A stretch of DNA of 64,000 nucleotides from Rozella allomycis CSF55 (taxonomy: Eukaryota; Rozellomycota), in the NCBI GenBank assembly GCA_000442015.1, contig KE560945.1, positions 38,301-102,300 of the forward strand, read 5' to 3'. The notes under the pieces were generated by a model. That model saw only the letters and a list, made by a program, of their open reading frames with translations, was not told the DNA's origin and made no database searches. Of this stretch, positions 1 through 13,400 are shown one piece after another. Positions within the stretch are counted from its first letter, which is position 1. Each line of letters begins with the position of its first letter. Made by a program: the position numbers and the translations under genes.

Positions 1-177
1 TGCACAAACGAATTTAATTTGGGGCGAGTTTGTAGTCTGTGGATATTAACATCATTAAAATATTACATTGATCGATGGTATATACGTATAGTTAACTGAT
101 CCATTAGTCCATCGTCATACAAAGAAATTCACATATATAGTGTATTACTGAAAATTACACAACTTTAAATTTTATTT

Positions 178-2166
178 TTACAAAAGTGGGTCACTTGAGC
201 TTTTTCTTCTACTAAATTCCGACGTCAATTCTTCATATGACCTTACGTTAGCCTCAGTGTTGCATTCCAAATTTAACTTTTCCAATAATTTGTTATCTAT
301 TTCATCGCTTTCAACTAGCTGAATGGGTTGTTTATCGGAACTTGAGGGTTCTTCTACCAATGTTGAATATTTAGAGTTTGGGAAATGTGATCGTTTGGCG
401 CCAGACTCTCTCCTCGATCCCGCTTTACTTGTAGACTTTGATAATGATAAAGACGCAGATGAAATACTTCCGTCGGGGTAATTGCTGCTTGTAACACTAT
501 CGTTTGAACTGGTGCCGTTGAATCTATAATTAGAGTTGTTATCGTTCCATCTATCCCAAATACTTCTTTTCTCTGATTGACTGAATTGCCTATTATCCAT
601 GGCACCCATAACGCTGTGTCGTTTGTTTCTCCATAATTCTTCACCCAATAATGATTCTGTTTTGTTCTTCATATTTTCATCATATGAACGCAAAGTTTGT
701 GATATTGTGAATATATTTCTGAAAGAAACTTGTTCCAAATTGACGCTATCGTTACTCCCAGCATTAGATTGGTAGGTAGATTTAGGAGTATGAGAAACTG
801 AAGTTCGGCTTGACGCGTAACCTTTAGAAAATACTTTAGAAGCTGGAAGGGTCGATGTATTGTTAATATGGCTGATGAAATTATCTGGGATTGTAACAAT
901 GCCTGCAGCAATGCTTAATCGCCGTGGATTATTTGCAGTTGAGTTTATATTACTAATTGAAGTTTTTGAATCAGAGGTTTTTGTGTTTACGCTTACAAGT
1001 TCCGATATTGAGCCAAAGTTAGATTTTGATTCGTGTTGAATTTCCATTATTTCCCAGCGATCTCGATTATTATTTAAGCTATCAATCAAATTTGATAATG
1101 ATTGAAACAAATCGTTCATGACCATAAACAGTGGACGCACAATGATATCGTTAAAATTTATACTTATTTGTCTTTGTTCAGAGGTCTCGCGGTTCATATT
1201 TGGCGAAACAGGCAAGTTAAGTTTAATTTCAAGATCCCCTTGCCGATAAAATTCATCGATAACCAAGTCTGACCATTCCTTACAAGTTTTCCAAGGTCTG
1301 CAAGCATTGCTAATATCGGCAGCGTGAAGAATGACCTTTGATAATAACAAACGGTCATCTGGATTAAAATCAAAACTGGTATCCGATTGATAAGCGTCGA
1401 CTAAACCGGCAAATTGTTCCAATAAATTCTATATTTTCCATTTTGAAGTTGATTACAAAGTGACTTGACATATCTGTCGCAATTACGACGTTTGTAATAA
1501 AGGACAAACATAAAGCCTTATCAATGAATGATATCTTGTCGAGAAACTTGAGTCTTTCAAGCGTTTCTTTAGCTATTGTAACGGAATGATTTTCCAACAC
1601 GGAAACGTTATTGTATCGCAAAGCCAAGTCGGTTTTTGCATTTACTTGAAAAAGATTATTATAACCTGGGTGCCCAGAGTCATGAAACAATGCCGCTAAT
1701 AAAAGTGAAATCGCTTCTACCGGGAGTAAGAAATGGGATGCTCCGGAATACGTGATCAAATAGTATGTGAATTGTTGTACATCAACTGCGTGCTTAAAGC
1801 AATGATAAGGATTCTCTGTATATGTCTTTTCGATTTCCAAGATAAGCTCGAATATTTCTTCATGGGTAACATTGAAAATAGAAGATAAGTGATAATCAAC
1901 GAGGAATGCAAAGGCCGCTGCGAGCAATTCATCTCTAGACCAATCAAAGGCATTAAACGACTCCTTTATAGCATTTATTTCTTGCTTTAATATCTTAATT
2001 ATCGTCTAAGGTTAATTTTTATATACAAGCCTACATTGTTCACTATTGTTAGGTCTACCGTTTCATCAGAACACTTTTGAACGAAAATACCATCTTCGGG
2101 TAATTTTGTATTCAATTGAGGAAATATAAAAGAATTATCAATGGGACTTACAGGAGGCTCTTGCAT
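178..2166 (-). CDS. class I 3',5'-cyclic nucleotide phosphodiesterase
   Basis: Hydrolyses cAMP and/or cGMP to the 5'-nucleotide, ending cyclic-nucleotide signalling. I assemble three exons (2166-2035, 2005-1457, 1428-178; introns of 29 and 28 nt) into about 643 residues. The catalytic domain spans roughly residues 70-320. Visible metal-site motifs are the two His near residues 112 and 116 (NPYHCFKHA), the HDSGHPG block near 152-158, ATDMSSHF at the exon 2/3 junction and HAADISN near 263-269. Joining exons 2 and 3 restores the usual continuous HF-x-LL sequence. The last 250 residues are Ser/Asn-rich and low complexity, much longer than the family core, possibly regulatory. The ATG is the first in frame; upstream the frame is closed. 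Substrate preference cannot be read from the sequence. Confidence 0.9.
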
Positions 2167-2256
2167 AGCCGTTAGCAACGAATTTTGAAATTGCAAGAAA
2201 GATCGTTTTCAGGAGCGATTAAAAATATTACAATATTTAAATATTGTATTTATTTA

Positions 2257-3753
2257 TTAGTTTTTTATTTTCCATAGTGCCAGCCTATTATTTGAATGAG
2301 CGACCATCATGAATTTTTCGTCGCAGGAGACTGAAACATGCATTGCCTTTTTAACATCTTCTCCTTTTAAAGACTTTATTTAAGTAAAATGAATCTTACC
2401 AACACAGGTTTGATATCTTTATCTTTGGCAATAGGTATTTTTATGTCGTAAATACAAACGTCTCCATCTGGGTTGCAATCAAACAAATGAAAATTTTCTT
2501 TTACTTGTTAAAGATAGGAATTACCTGCATCAAGATGATAAACTTCAAATCTAAACCCATATTCGTTGGAGTCGACGTTTTGCCTTGATAGAGAACAAAT
2601 TGGCTGTGGAACCTCTTGGCGTGAATCCCAAATTACAATCTGACCATCTGACGAGCTTTTGGAAACTTTATAATAATTTTTGGTTTATTACTTATTGTGT
2701 TTTCGTTTAGATAGTCTAATGCTTCCACATGGGAATGGTGTAAGTCTGTATTAACTATAGTTCTGTTAGTTGTTATTTTATTGTTATTTTTTGGGTAATT
2801 TGATTTTAGCGGGTAAATGCAAACCCCTGCATCATATCCTTCCTTGAACTGGTCACAGCCAATAATGAATTCTTTGTCCTGGGGATGAACAGACAAACAG
2901 ATTATATTTTGATAAGGATCTCCAAATGTGGCAACACAGCTGTTTGGTTTTAATTTTATCTCAATACCTTATATTCGATGACGTCAAATCAGCAGGCAAA
3001 GCCCAGAGGCGTATTGTGTCGTCATACGAGGATGTAAGTAAATTAAGCCCCATATTAGTAAATTTAACGTCTGTTATTCCTTTGGTATGTTTATCAAGAC
3101 AGCAAACATACTCCCGCCTTAAATAGTCAATCAAATGAACATCGCCATATGAATCTTAATAAAAACAAAATTTATATCGAACCTCCAAATGCAATAACAG
3201 AACAAGTAACGTTATCACACTTTCGCACCGCCCAATCCAAACAAACAAAATTCCTTGCAACAGGATGCACGTATTTCATAACAATTGTCTTTTGTTCGCA
3301 ATCTATAAAGGTAACGGTGTTGCCACCACAAGAAACATTTATATATGGGTTCATAGCATCTATTATACTGTTGATAGGACAAAATTTGGTAGCGTAAACT
3401 GAAGTATTCTCTGTTAAGTCGCCGTGACATTGGAAATTCATAATCTGTTCAAAATCAATAGAAGATTTTCGCTTCTTGTGTAAAATTACATTTTCTTTTT
3501 CTCCGCTTTTTACTTTCTGTGCTGTTTTAACATTCTTTATAGGTGTCTTTTTACAGTCAGTATTGTCATTATTCTTTCTTTTTCTTGGAGATTGATGTTT
3601 TGGAAGGTCAGTAATAAAGTCACCCTCTTTACTATTCTTTTCTGATAGAGGTTTTTTAGCTGATCTGGTTTGCTTTAAGGGTGGCATAATTTTCCAAGTT
3701 TGAGAATTTTCGTAATTGAATTTCGTAATCTCGAGAGGAGATGATAAATTCAT
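2257..3753 (-). CDS. WD40 protein resembling LRWD1/ORCA C-terminal half or EED
   Basis: Six exons separated by introns at 3155-3182, 2940-2967, 2666-2691, 2498-2524 and 2374-2399 (26-28 nt each) give about 453 residues. The first 115 residues are basic and Lys/Arg-rich. After them come WD40 blades, including GNTVTFIDC, SSYDDTIRLW and HVEALDYLNENT followed by a Ser-rich strand and IVIWDS, and a final LALWKI. Blade order and spacing look like the WD40 domain of LRWD1 (origin-recognition-complex associated) and, more distantly, of the Polycomb protein EED. No leucine-rich repeats are present N-terminally. A chromatin role is inferred from the family and the basic tail. The alternative is an unrelated WD40 scaffold. 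Confidence 0.7.
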
Positions 3754-3891
3754 CGCGCAACGACGTATTCCACCAGGCTACCAGCATATGACATTTATTT
3801 AAATTTACTATACAGATTCACACATCTGTATCTAAAGATCAGATTACCCCGGAAGCATGGCAAATTGGCACCCCTGCAGGTAAAAGCCACG

Positions 3892-4994
3892 ATGAAATTT
3901 TCGGTCATTATCTTGTCCAGTTTGGCAGCAGTGTATTCTACCGATACATATTTAAGCAAAAAGATAGATGTGTCCAACTATGTAGCCAAAGACAAAGATC
4001 TAGCTTCAAAACTAGACATCGTTGAAATCCCTGACGGTATGATTTTTCCAACACTATAAAAGATCTTTTTGATAGTTTATCCAATCTGTTAATGCTTAAA
4101 GATCTCAAGAGTATGGCAGAAAAAGCTGAGAATGATATTGTTACGGCAGGAAAAAGGTATGGACACTTTAGAACTGAAATTGCATTTTTCCAGTCTGGCG
4201 TGTTTGAAAATGTCTTTAAACAGATAGAATATATTTTGAAAGTTGTTGCAAACAAGAATGGTGTTTTGAAGAGAGTTTTAAACGGGATTGAGGAAATCTG
4301 GACATTATCTGCTAGTGGCAAAGAAGATGACATGAGCTACTCCAGAAAAACCCAGATTTACGAGTATTTTAACAGCATGGGTAGAAATAACGAAGAGTTT
4401 CGAAGATTGTTGTTAGGGCCAATGAAGGATCTGGAAGATCAACTGTGCCCAATAAAGCAAACTGTAGAAAGGATGAAACAAACTTTAAAAACTACTAAAG
4501 ATGAAATTTTATGGAAGAATATTCACAGAATGTTTACGTACAATCATAGAAAACTTAGTGTTACGCATCTTTATCATAGTTCAACGAGTGTACAGTTGTT
4601 GATATTGTCCGCATTGGTATTTCTTGAAAATTGGTACGCTGTTCATGAACACTCAGAGTTTTTAGTGAATGATAATTGGGTAATTATTTCAAAGGAAGAC
4701 AAAAACCATAAAAGGGAAATAAGCGAAGAATCAATAGAATGGGCAAGGGCGTTGGCAAAGGGTGGTTTTCAAGAGTTGCAACAGTTGGAAGATGTTGTTG
4801 TAAAGATTGAAAAAATGAAACAAGATATTCAGCAGTTAATTAGCGGGATGATAAAATACATTGATAATGTTATGAAGGCAATTTCCTGGAGTAAAAAGAC
4901 CGGGGTAAACGTTAAAGAGCCCGAGGAGCAATTTGTGAATGTGTCCATTTCTTACCATTTAATTGATCAATTGAAGAAAATTGTTAAAAATTAA
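3892..4994 (+). CDS. secreted, mostly helical protein of unknown function
   Basis: Two exons (3892-4036 and 4063-4994, 26-nt intron) encode about 358 residues. The first 18 residues form a signal peptide (MKFS, then a hydrophobic run ending at VYS). The rest is charged, heptad-like helix with few Cys. There is one hydrophobic stretch around residues 210-220 (LLILSALVFL) that could be a membrane segment or buried helix. No family is recognised. The next gene is tRNA-Pro, with no functional link. Secretion makes it a candidate surface or effector protein; that is inference. A similar-looking but not clearly homologous secreted helical gene lies at 46561-47433. Confidence 0.75.
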
Positions 4995-5048
4995 ATCAAT
5001 AAAGCAACTTTTACACTAATAATTTAAAAGAAATGATATTTAAAATAA

Positions 5049-5120
5049 GGGCTCCGCCGAGATTCGAACTCGGGACCTCCTGCACCCGAAGCAAGAATCA
5101 TACCACTAGACCACGAAGCC
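5049..5120 (-). tRNA. tRNA-Pro (anticodon CGG)
   Basis: A 72-nt cloverleaf on the minus strand. Acceptor GGCTTCG pairs with CGGAGCC; the A box (TGGTCTAGTGG) and the TTCGAATC T-loop are present. The anticodon loop TTCGGGT gives CGG. It differs at several positions from the two TGG proline tRNAs at 13515 and 17812, and has no long T-run immediately after it. No intron. Confidence 0.9.
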
Positions 5121-5302
5121 ACGCCATTTTGAAGATCACTAGTTACATCAAATTATCTTGCATTTGTTGCAATACAACACTTTTAACATGTATTGATATC
5201 TTTAGTTCAACAAAGACCCATTAGCCCATTCTGTGTTTACCCAATACCCTAACCCAATACAAGTACATATGTAAAAAATGTTTGACAATGCAAGCTTGTT
5301 TA

Positions 5303-5880
5303 TTAGTAGTAGTCGCCTGAAGTAGCGGTTGTCATTACAAAAAACCTTACTCCCAGAAAGTGGTTACACATAAATTCTACATAATACATTAAAAATCCAT
5401 TTACCTCCAAAGAGTCGCGCCTCTTCACGGCCAGCGCCATTATTAGAAGGCATCACGAATAAATTGGGAGCACCACCATTTGGACCAACAGGTGTTCCGC
5501 GATATGCATCTGGAACTGTGGACACTTGTTGCATCCAGTTTTCTAAAACCCATAACCGTTATAATATTACCTGGGGCGGGTCCATCTTGTGGAAAACGAA
5601 AGAAGATGTACACCGGATCTACGAGAAGAGCAAAGTCGGAATCTACTTCCAATTTAGAGTATACATTTTCCATGAGAAATTTGTACTGCTGTACTTGTTT
5701 TGGTGGTCCTTGTACTACGACGCATGCAGACTTTTCTAGAACTTTTGCGATGACTTTTATTTCGTTCATGTTCCAATCTTTGTGATGCTTTTCTAGTGCA
5801 CTTGGAGGTATTTCGTTTAGGAACTGGGAGAGAGTTTGCGTCACGCGTACGTGTGGCCTTATGACCTTTTTCAGAGTCAT
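5303..5880 (-). CDS. small conserved-looking protein, function unknown
   Basis: Three exons (introns 5543-5570 and 5377-5404, both 28 nt) give 173 residues. The protein begins MTLKKVIRPHVRV and has an alternating alpha/beta pattern (VIAKVLEKSACVVV, then QVQQYKFLMENVYSKL). A Gly/Pro/Asn-rich stretch follows and the end is MTTATSGDYY. I do not recognise the family. Splicing at both sites keeps a single open frame, so the gene itself is credible. The ATG at 5880 is the first in the frame without an unexplained upstream segment. It is tail-to-tail with tRNA-Pro and follows the Hsp70 gene by about 115 bases. Confidence 0.6.
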
Positions 5881-5995
5881 TATCAAGGTGACAAGGGTCA
5901 ACCATACCTTAAGGTAAAATAAGATTTAAAGGTTCAAAGTGGAAATGGTATGAAATTTAAAACCTTGTAAAGGTGAATAAATTAAACAATTTATT

Positions 5996-8533
5996 TTATA
6001 ATTCAACTTTGTCAGTGTGTTCTGCACTAGGAGTTTCATCATTCTCTTTCTCCTTCTCTTCACCCTTCTTATCATTGTCACCCTTCTCCTTCTCTTTCTC
6101 TTTCTCTTCACTCTTCTCTTTCTCACCCCCTTCACTCTTCTCACTCTCCTTTTTCACTTTCTCATTCTTTTCTCTCCTTTTCGCTTCTCTTTTCTTTTTC
6201 TCTTCTTCACGATCTAATAATAGTTTTGCTTGGTAGAATTCAATGTCCAGAATGGATCTTTTGGAATCAATTGAAGAAGAAGTGAAATTGGAATCTTGGA
6301 ATAGATTTAGCGTTGAATGAGACTCTTCTTGAATGGAGAGCCACTCGCTTGTTTCATTTACAGATTTATGAAAATTTATTAATAGAGAAGAATTGTTTTG
6401 AATAATCCATTTTGAATAATTATTAATAGATTCTCTTAATCTATCTGTAGCCAAGGGTCTGGAATCATTTTCATTAAATCTTTCAATAATTTTAGAATAG
6501 ATTGAAGAAATTTGATTTGTTTTTTCAATTATCGCCAAAGTGTTTGAAGAATCTAATAAATCTTCAGAATTTGAAACATCAGATTTCAATTGAGAAATTT
6601 CAGAATCTGAAGCAAATTTTAATTTTTCTTCTTCTTCAAACAAATCGTTAATTTTATAAACAAAAGATTCCAATGAATTTCTCGCTTCTGACAATTTCAT
6701 TTTTTCTTCTTCTTCGTTTTCATAAATTTCTAAAACTTTTTTTGATTTTTCAATTTCTTCTTTTTCTTGAAATTTCATTTTAAATTCACTCGTAAAATTC
6801 AATTCAATTCTGGTTTGATTAAAAATTAAAAATGGTTGAACAAGCGAAATTATTCCACTCTCAACTTGGAAAAGAATTTTCACTTTTGCTTCCCTCAAGA
6901 TTTTTTCTTTTAACATTTCTAGATCTAATCTATTTTCTTCACCCTTGTCATCTAAGCCACCTTGGCCATCTAATCTTTTTTCTTTTTCTTCACTCTTTCT
7001 ATCTTTACTCTTTTCTTCACTCTTTCCTTCACCCTTTCCATCACCCTTTCCATCCCCCTTGTTCTCCAAAATCTTTTCAATTCCTTTTCTCACAGAAATA
7101 AAACAAGAAAATAATTCAGATTCTTTATTCTCAACTCTAATGGTTGCATCATCTAAATCTCTCAACGTTAAATATTTTCTTCCATTTTCTCCATTAAACA
7201 AAACAATTCCAGAATCTGTTTCATTTCTTTTAATTATAAAAGTTTCATCATTCAAATCTTTAATTTCAATTTCTTTCACTTTAAAAAGTTGACTTTTGGA
7301 GGCTGAGTAAAATACTGCGCCATTTGCTGCGGCTTCATCTGAATTCACATTTTTTGCTATTTTATCACCAAATTCTTCACTCAACATTTTTTGTATCATT
7401 GGAACTCTCGTGCCTCCACCAAACAAAATTATTGAATTGATTTCTTCATCCTTCATCCCTGCCTTCACAATAGCTTCCTTGATCGGTTTCATCCATTCTT
7501 CCTTCTCTCCAATACATTCACTCTCCAACGTTTCTCGTTTAATCTTCATTCTAAAATTAATCTCATCTACCAAGCCTTCAATAGATGCAAACGTTTCAAC
7601 ATTCGCAGACAAAATCTGTTTCACCCTGTTAGCTTCAATCTTCAATTTAGCCATCGCTTTCTTATTCCCTCTCACATCAATCCCACTTTCTTTCTTAAAT
7701 TCCCTCGCAAAGATTTCTGCCAACTTTCTATCAATCGATGCGCCACCAAGATCTTTGTTATAAGCCACAGATCTAACACTAATCGAAGGAATCAACTTTG
7801 ATTTAATTATCGTGCTATTCGTAGATTGAAATGAAACAACGCTCGCTGAAATGCTTCCAGATCCAACATCATAAAACACATTGTTCACAAACGTCTCATT
7901 CCCACTCTTCCTATTCCCAATCGCATAGTTCAAAGCAACAGCCGCTCCATCACTCATCAACGAGTAAACACGCAAATCTGCAATCCTCGCTGCATCCATA
8001 ATCGCCATTCGCTCCCTTTGCTGAAAATACCCTGGCACTACTATCACACTCCCAGATATACTATCATTCGCATACTCGGCAGCCATAATCTTCACATTCT
8101 TCAAAATCATGGCAACCAACTCTTCAACTTTCACTTCCAGTCCATCCACATTATACTTAACCATCCCCCTCTCATCAACAGCCATCCCCTCAAAATTCAC
8201 ATCCAAATTCTTATCATTCACAACCTCCTCATAATACTTGCCAATCAAACCCTTCAAATTGGGATACGCATTCGCTGGGTAGCGAGACATCTATTCAATA
8301 TACTTCTCATCTTTTACCATATTCACGCCAGCACTGCCAAAATATCTCTCCTTTTCTTTAATAGCTAGAATATTCCTTGTCTTGCGCTTCGACTCTTGGT
8401 TCAACACCATATCAAACCCTCGGCCTTTGGCGACAAGCCCCACCTTCAACCACTCGCTGCCAAAATCAATAGATATAACCGCACTGTAACACACAGTAAC
8501 ACAAACTAACAATAGAAAACCAGTTACACGCAT
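5996..8533 (-). CDS. LHS1: ER-lumenal Hsp70-family chaperone, Lhs1/GRP170 (HYOU1) type
   Basis: Acts in the endoplasmic reticulum as nucleotide-exchange factor and holdase for BiP. Two exons (intron 8291-8317, 27 nt) encode about 836 residues. Residues 1-18 are a signal peptide (MRVTGFLLLVCVTVCYSA), followed by the ATPase start ISIDFGSEW and the Hsp70 block ILFGGGTRVPMIQK. The Lhs1/GRP170 assignment comes from the divergent phosphate-1 motif, the long acidic Lys/Glu-rich insertion in the substrate-binding half, an extended helical tail and the C-terminus DKVEL, which resembles a KDEL-type retrieval signal. The Lys/Glu tracts generate long spurious reading frames on the other strand. A GAAATTTC element lies 15 nt before the ATG. 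Confidence 0.88.
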
Positions 8534-8686
8534 GACAAGGGTTTTTGGAAATTTCTAGAAACAGATTTCCCAAATCAGCAGTAAATAGGTGAGAAAAATA
8601 CATAAATTAATAATCATTAAAACTAATATCAATTTATCAACATAAGTTGTGGAATCCGAATCTTCATCAATAAACTAAATGACTAT

Positions 8687-10215
8687 TTATTTCTTTTGCT
8701 GAAGTAAACTGGCCAATTGCTGAAGCGCATTTATATTAAACCCACCACTAACATTCTCAGCTGTTTCAGGTCCACTTAATGGCGCTTGTTGGTGCGGCTT
8801 TTCGTTTCTACGATTATCAGCGCTTGGTGCGTAATGCTGACCCTTGTTTTCATTCTGAGGCGGGAAAAACTTTTGGTCATTTGGCATTGGTCGATTGTGC
8901 AGTTCATCTCTGTATGATCCTCCATACGGTGGTGCAGCAGGATAATTGTAATCTACCCGAGGTGGCGCGGAATTGTTCAAAAGGGTTCCAAGAGAAGCCA
9001 AAATCTAATTATTCGAACAAGTTGAAATTACTTGTTGGGCTTGCTGTGCTTGCGCAAGTCGAGCATCATTTGATTGCATGGGTGGATAAGGCTCATTTGG
9101 ATAGAATCCTTCACCAGGTGGAAAGTACCCTTGAGGCATTGGATAGTTGGGGTATTGTGGTGTGAAACCCGGATTTAGAGGAGGTGGCATGTACGGGGGA
9201 TTCGAATCACGCTCATCATAATTTGGACGATAGCTATCTGATGTGGTGCGCCGGCCAGACGATCTCCTCTTATCTCCCCCATCACGACTGTCTCGTTTTC
9301 TACTCACTTCTCTCCTCCCATCTGCAATTTCATGTTTCATGACCCTATTTTATATCGAGTTTGTGGTTAAAGTACCGAATGGATAGGTCCCACGTGTATC
9401 TCAACTCAAACGTACCACCGTTGATCTCTTTGCCCTCAATTGAGTTAAACGCGTCTACGCAATGACGACTATCATAGTACTCAATAAATCTCTGACTGAA
9501 AGTTCAAAATGAATGTGATTCTTACTTTGGAGTGTCTTTGTAAATTCGCACAGACTTTACAGATCCGTATTGTCCGAAAAGTTCGCTAAGCTCTTTTTTA
9601 GAAACGGTGTCTTTTCTGCCTTTAACAGTAATGAAAAGTGCTCCCTGAATGATTAAAACGAAAAGCGGATACTTGATTTTTGGTCTCATCGCATCTATCG
9701 GTGTTCAAGTCATCATCTTTTGGCGTTGAAAAATGCACATCGATACATCTATCGCTTTTCATGCGATAGCCATTCATCTCTCTTTTGGCTCTTTCAGCGC
9801 ATCGAATGTCGTACTAACAGTTAAGGGGTAAACTCTTCATTACGTATGTGACAAAAGCCATTCCTCTTTTCTCAATGAGGTTGTAAATAGACTTTATGTC
9901 TCCAAAAGGCTCAAAGAGTTCTCTTATTTCCTGTTCTGGACAGCCATACTCAATGTTCCTAACAAACAAAGTACGAAATGGTTCTTCTCTCGTCACTGGT
10001 TCTTTTTGTGGTTCAGGAGGTGGAGGTGCATGAAAAGGTACTGGAGGAGGAGCATACAATGAAGGTGGCTGCTGGAAAGGAGGATAAAAACCTGGTCCTG
10101 GACCCTGAAAAGTTACAGGTCTATAAGTGTTATTATTTACAGGGGAGCGTGAACGGCGGTCGTAGGGACCATTCCCCGCTCTCCCGCGTCTTCTTGGTAT
10201 TCTTGACCCTGACAT
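8687..10215 (-). CDS. Mei2-like RNA-binding protein with two RRMs
   Basis: Six exons (introns 9814-9843, 9645-9672, 9496-9525, 9345-9375 and 9005-9031; 27-31 nt) encode 460 residues. An Arg- and Pro-rich head is followed by RRM1 (RTLFVRNIEYG ... GMAFVTYYDIR) and RRM2 (GALFITVKG ... NQRFIEYYDSR). Both have the YYDxR ending of RNP1 typical of the first two RRMs of Mei2 proteins. The C-terminal half is disordered and rich in Pro, Tyr, Gln and Asn; the third Mei2 RRM is absent. Likely role: mRNA regulation. An upstream in-frame TTG could extend the protein, but the ATG fits better. Confidence 0.75.
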
Positions 10216-10401
10216 TATTTCAATGGGTGGCTTAGGGCCTTTTCCTTTTTCACCTTTAAACAATTCTTCAATTATTAAAATATTTACATGTAGAATTGAA
10301 TTGAAAATAAAAACAATATATTTAAAGTGATAATGTATAAATGCATTTGCTGTTTTTGTGAAATTTCATAATTGTGTAACAAATACAAACGAAGAGTATT
10401 T

Positions 10402-13400
10402 ATGACGCTTTTATCGTTCATATCACAAGAGATAAATGATATATCGATGATTTTAAGTTTTGTAAATGGAGTTCCACCGTTAGAACCGATTCAGTTGGTC
10501 TTACATTTGAACGAGATTGAAGAAATCCCAAGAAATTTTTTCCTGAACAAATTAATTGTGAATTTAGATTTATCGTCAAATTTTATTAAAGAATGCTTAT
10601 GGGCTAGCGAGCTGAAGAATCTCGTAGTTTTATGTCTAGCGAATAATCAAGTATTTTAATACAAAAGATATTTCTAGATTGAAGATTTAAATTGGGTTTC
10701 TCGATTGTATTGTTTGAGAAAGCTTGATGTTTCGTTTAATAAAATTTGTAATCTGAGGGGCCTTGCACAGATTCATGGCGAGAGATACCAATTGGAATAT
10801 TTAGATTTGCGTTGTAATAAAATTGAGACGATGAATGAACTTTACTATTTAGTTGGATTGAATAAATTGAAATGTCTGTTTTTGTTTCATTTGCTCTACT
10901 CGAAAGAAGAAGAAGAAGAAATTAACCCTTGCTGGAAGGATCTAAATGCAATTTCTGAAATATTCCAAATGATTCCCCAAATTGAATGTTTTGACAATAA
11001 AAATTTTGATGGATCTGAATCTGATTATAGCTTTGAATTTAACATCTACGAAATGGACGTTTTAGAAGAAGAAAACATTTTCCAAGATGTGGCTGTGTCT
11101 CCAATTAAAGATCTTAAAGAAGAAAATGAAAAAATAGATGAAAATATTCAAGTGCAGCTTGAATCTATTAAAGATGACAAAAAAGATGAAAATTTGTTGA
11201 TTGGTACTTTAAATTCAATCCAAACATTTCTAAAAGAAAATATTTACGACAAAAAGATTCAAGATTTACAAAACGAAATTTCTCAATTGAAAAGCTTGAA
11301 AACAGACAATGAAGAAAACAGATTGAAAACTATAGATGAGAAAAATGAAATCAAAATTAAAGAAATCCAAGAAATTCTTTTGGAAAAAATAAATAATTTG
11401 AATTATGATAACCAAAACATGAATGACCACAAAGACGAACAATTAAAGAAGAGAGAAGAAATTTTAACCCAGCACGAAAATTTCATAAAATCCAGACAAG
11501 AAGAATTGAACAAGAAGGAAAGTTTCTTGCAATCAAAAGAAGAGGCACTGGCCAAGAGAGAAGAACAATTTGAACAAACAATGGAAAAAAAGTTACAGCA
11601 AATCAAACTTGACTATGAAAAGAGCTTTAAAGAGAAAGATAAAAATATTGAATTGTTGTTTGAGACATCAGTAAGTTGAATACGTTTGATTAAAAAGAAT
11701 CGACTAAGTTTGGAAGAAAGAAAGACTTCTGAACTAGCAATGGGTTTAGAGTTTATGGAGCAGAGATTAAAGGAGAGAAATGAAGAATTTGACCTTGTGT
11801 TAAAGGAAAAATATCATTACCATAATGAATGTTTGACCCTGGCTAGTAAGTTAAGCCACTTGGAGGAAAGCTTAAAAAATCAAACGGAAAAAAATAAAAA
11901 AGAAAAAGAATTTTTCAAATTAAAATTCAATCAATGGAATCAAAATAAACTTGAACTGGAATTTGAATTAAAATCCTTGAAAGAAAAACAGAAAAGTCTG
12001 AAATCCAATAAAGAACTTGAGATTGAATCGTTAAAGTCTATAATGAGAAAAGAAATAGAATCAGAATTTTCAAAGAAAATAAAAAAATTGGAAGAAGATT
12101 TTAAATCGATTTCAGCGTCACTTGAAAAGGAAAGGAATGTTGTGTCCAAGCTAAAAGAAAAGGAAGTTGAAACGGAATCGCAATTAGCCCAAAAAGAAAA
12201 GGTAAGATATTTTAAAATAATTTATTCTTGGTTTATTCTGAATTGAAGAAAGAAAATGATGATTTAGTAAAGAACATTCAGCAAAGCCAAAATGAAATCA
12301 ATTCAAACAAAAAGTTGATAAAAGAAATGGAAAATGTTATAAAAGAACAAAAAATATTTATTTTAAATTTTAAAGAAGAAAATGAAAAGAAGCAATTGGG
12401 GCTGTTAAATACCCTGGACACATTAAGGGAATCAAATGCACAACTTGAACAAGAGCTCCAGTCTTTAAACCAAGAATTAAATAACGCTAAAAATATAAAT
12501 AAATCTTTTCTTGATTTAAATAATGATATTAATCTAAGAGATAAAACAATACAGACACTAAATTCTCAACTTGATGAAAGGAAGAGTCTACTTGAGGCTC
12601 TCCAGTTGAAATTTACAGAAAATGAGAAATCATTTAATGGGCTAAAAAGCAAATATGATTCGTTGACTGATACACTCAAGATTAAAGACAAAATTGTTGA
12701 AGATCAATTAGATTCGATAAGAAAATTACAAAACAAAATTGAAGAAAAGAGAAGAGAAATCGATCATATTGTTGAAAAAAACGCTAAAAAAGAAAATGAA
12801 TTGGAAAAGAAATTGAGAATGGAAGCCGATCGAAATGACGTTCTCATTACTCAAGTAATTTAAGAAATACATTATAAAAACAGTTGACTGAAATTGAATC
12901 AGAAGTTCATTTTCTTTCAAAGAAAATAGAAGATTTGCGATCTGAAAATATAAAGATTGAAAAAGAAGCTAAAATGTACAAGGAAAAATATAAAGAACGT
13001 GAAGATAGCTTATCATACGTTGAAAAGGAAGTATAAATCTTTAAATAATAATTTTAGATCCAAAAAATGAAGTTGGATTACTCAAGTAAAGAAAAAGAAT
13101 TGATGACTATTAAACAGGCAGAAATGTCGGAAAAAGAATCCCAGATTACTGAATTGCAAAAAAAGTCAACGGTACCACCTTTATATCTTTAAATAGATCC
13201 AGGAACTACAAAATCAATTGGATTCTCTAGAAAAGGATAATTTGAATATGAAAACTCTACTGCTAAATTTTGAGAATCAGAATATCAACAAATCAAAAGA
13301 AATAGAAAAATTACAAATGGAATTATCAAAATCAGAAGCAAGATCAATGGAAAAGTTCAACAAACTTCGATCTGTTCTTGAAGAAGTCAATAAACAACTA

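Noticed and set aside
5973-7292. Long plus-strand frames opposite the Hsp70 gene (Ser/Leu/Phe-rich)
   Set aside because: They are reverse translations of the Lys/Glu-rich tracts of LHS1; strongly biased composition and no independent support.
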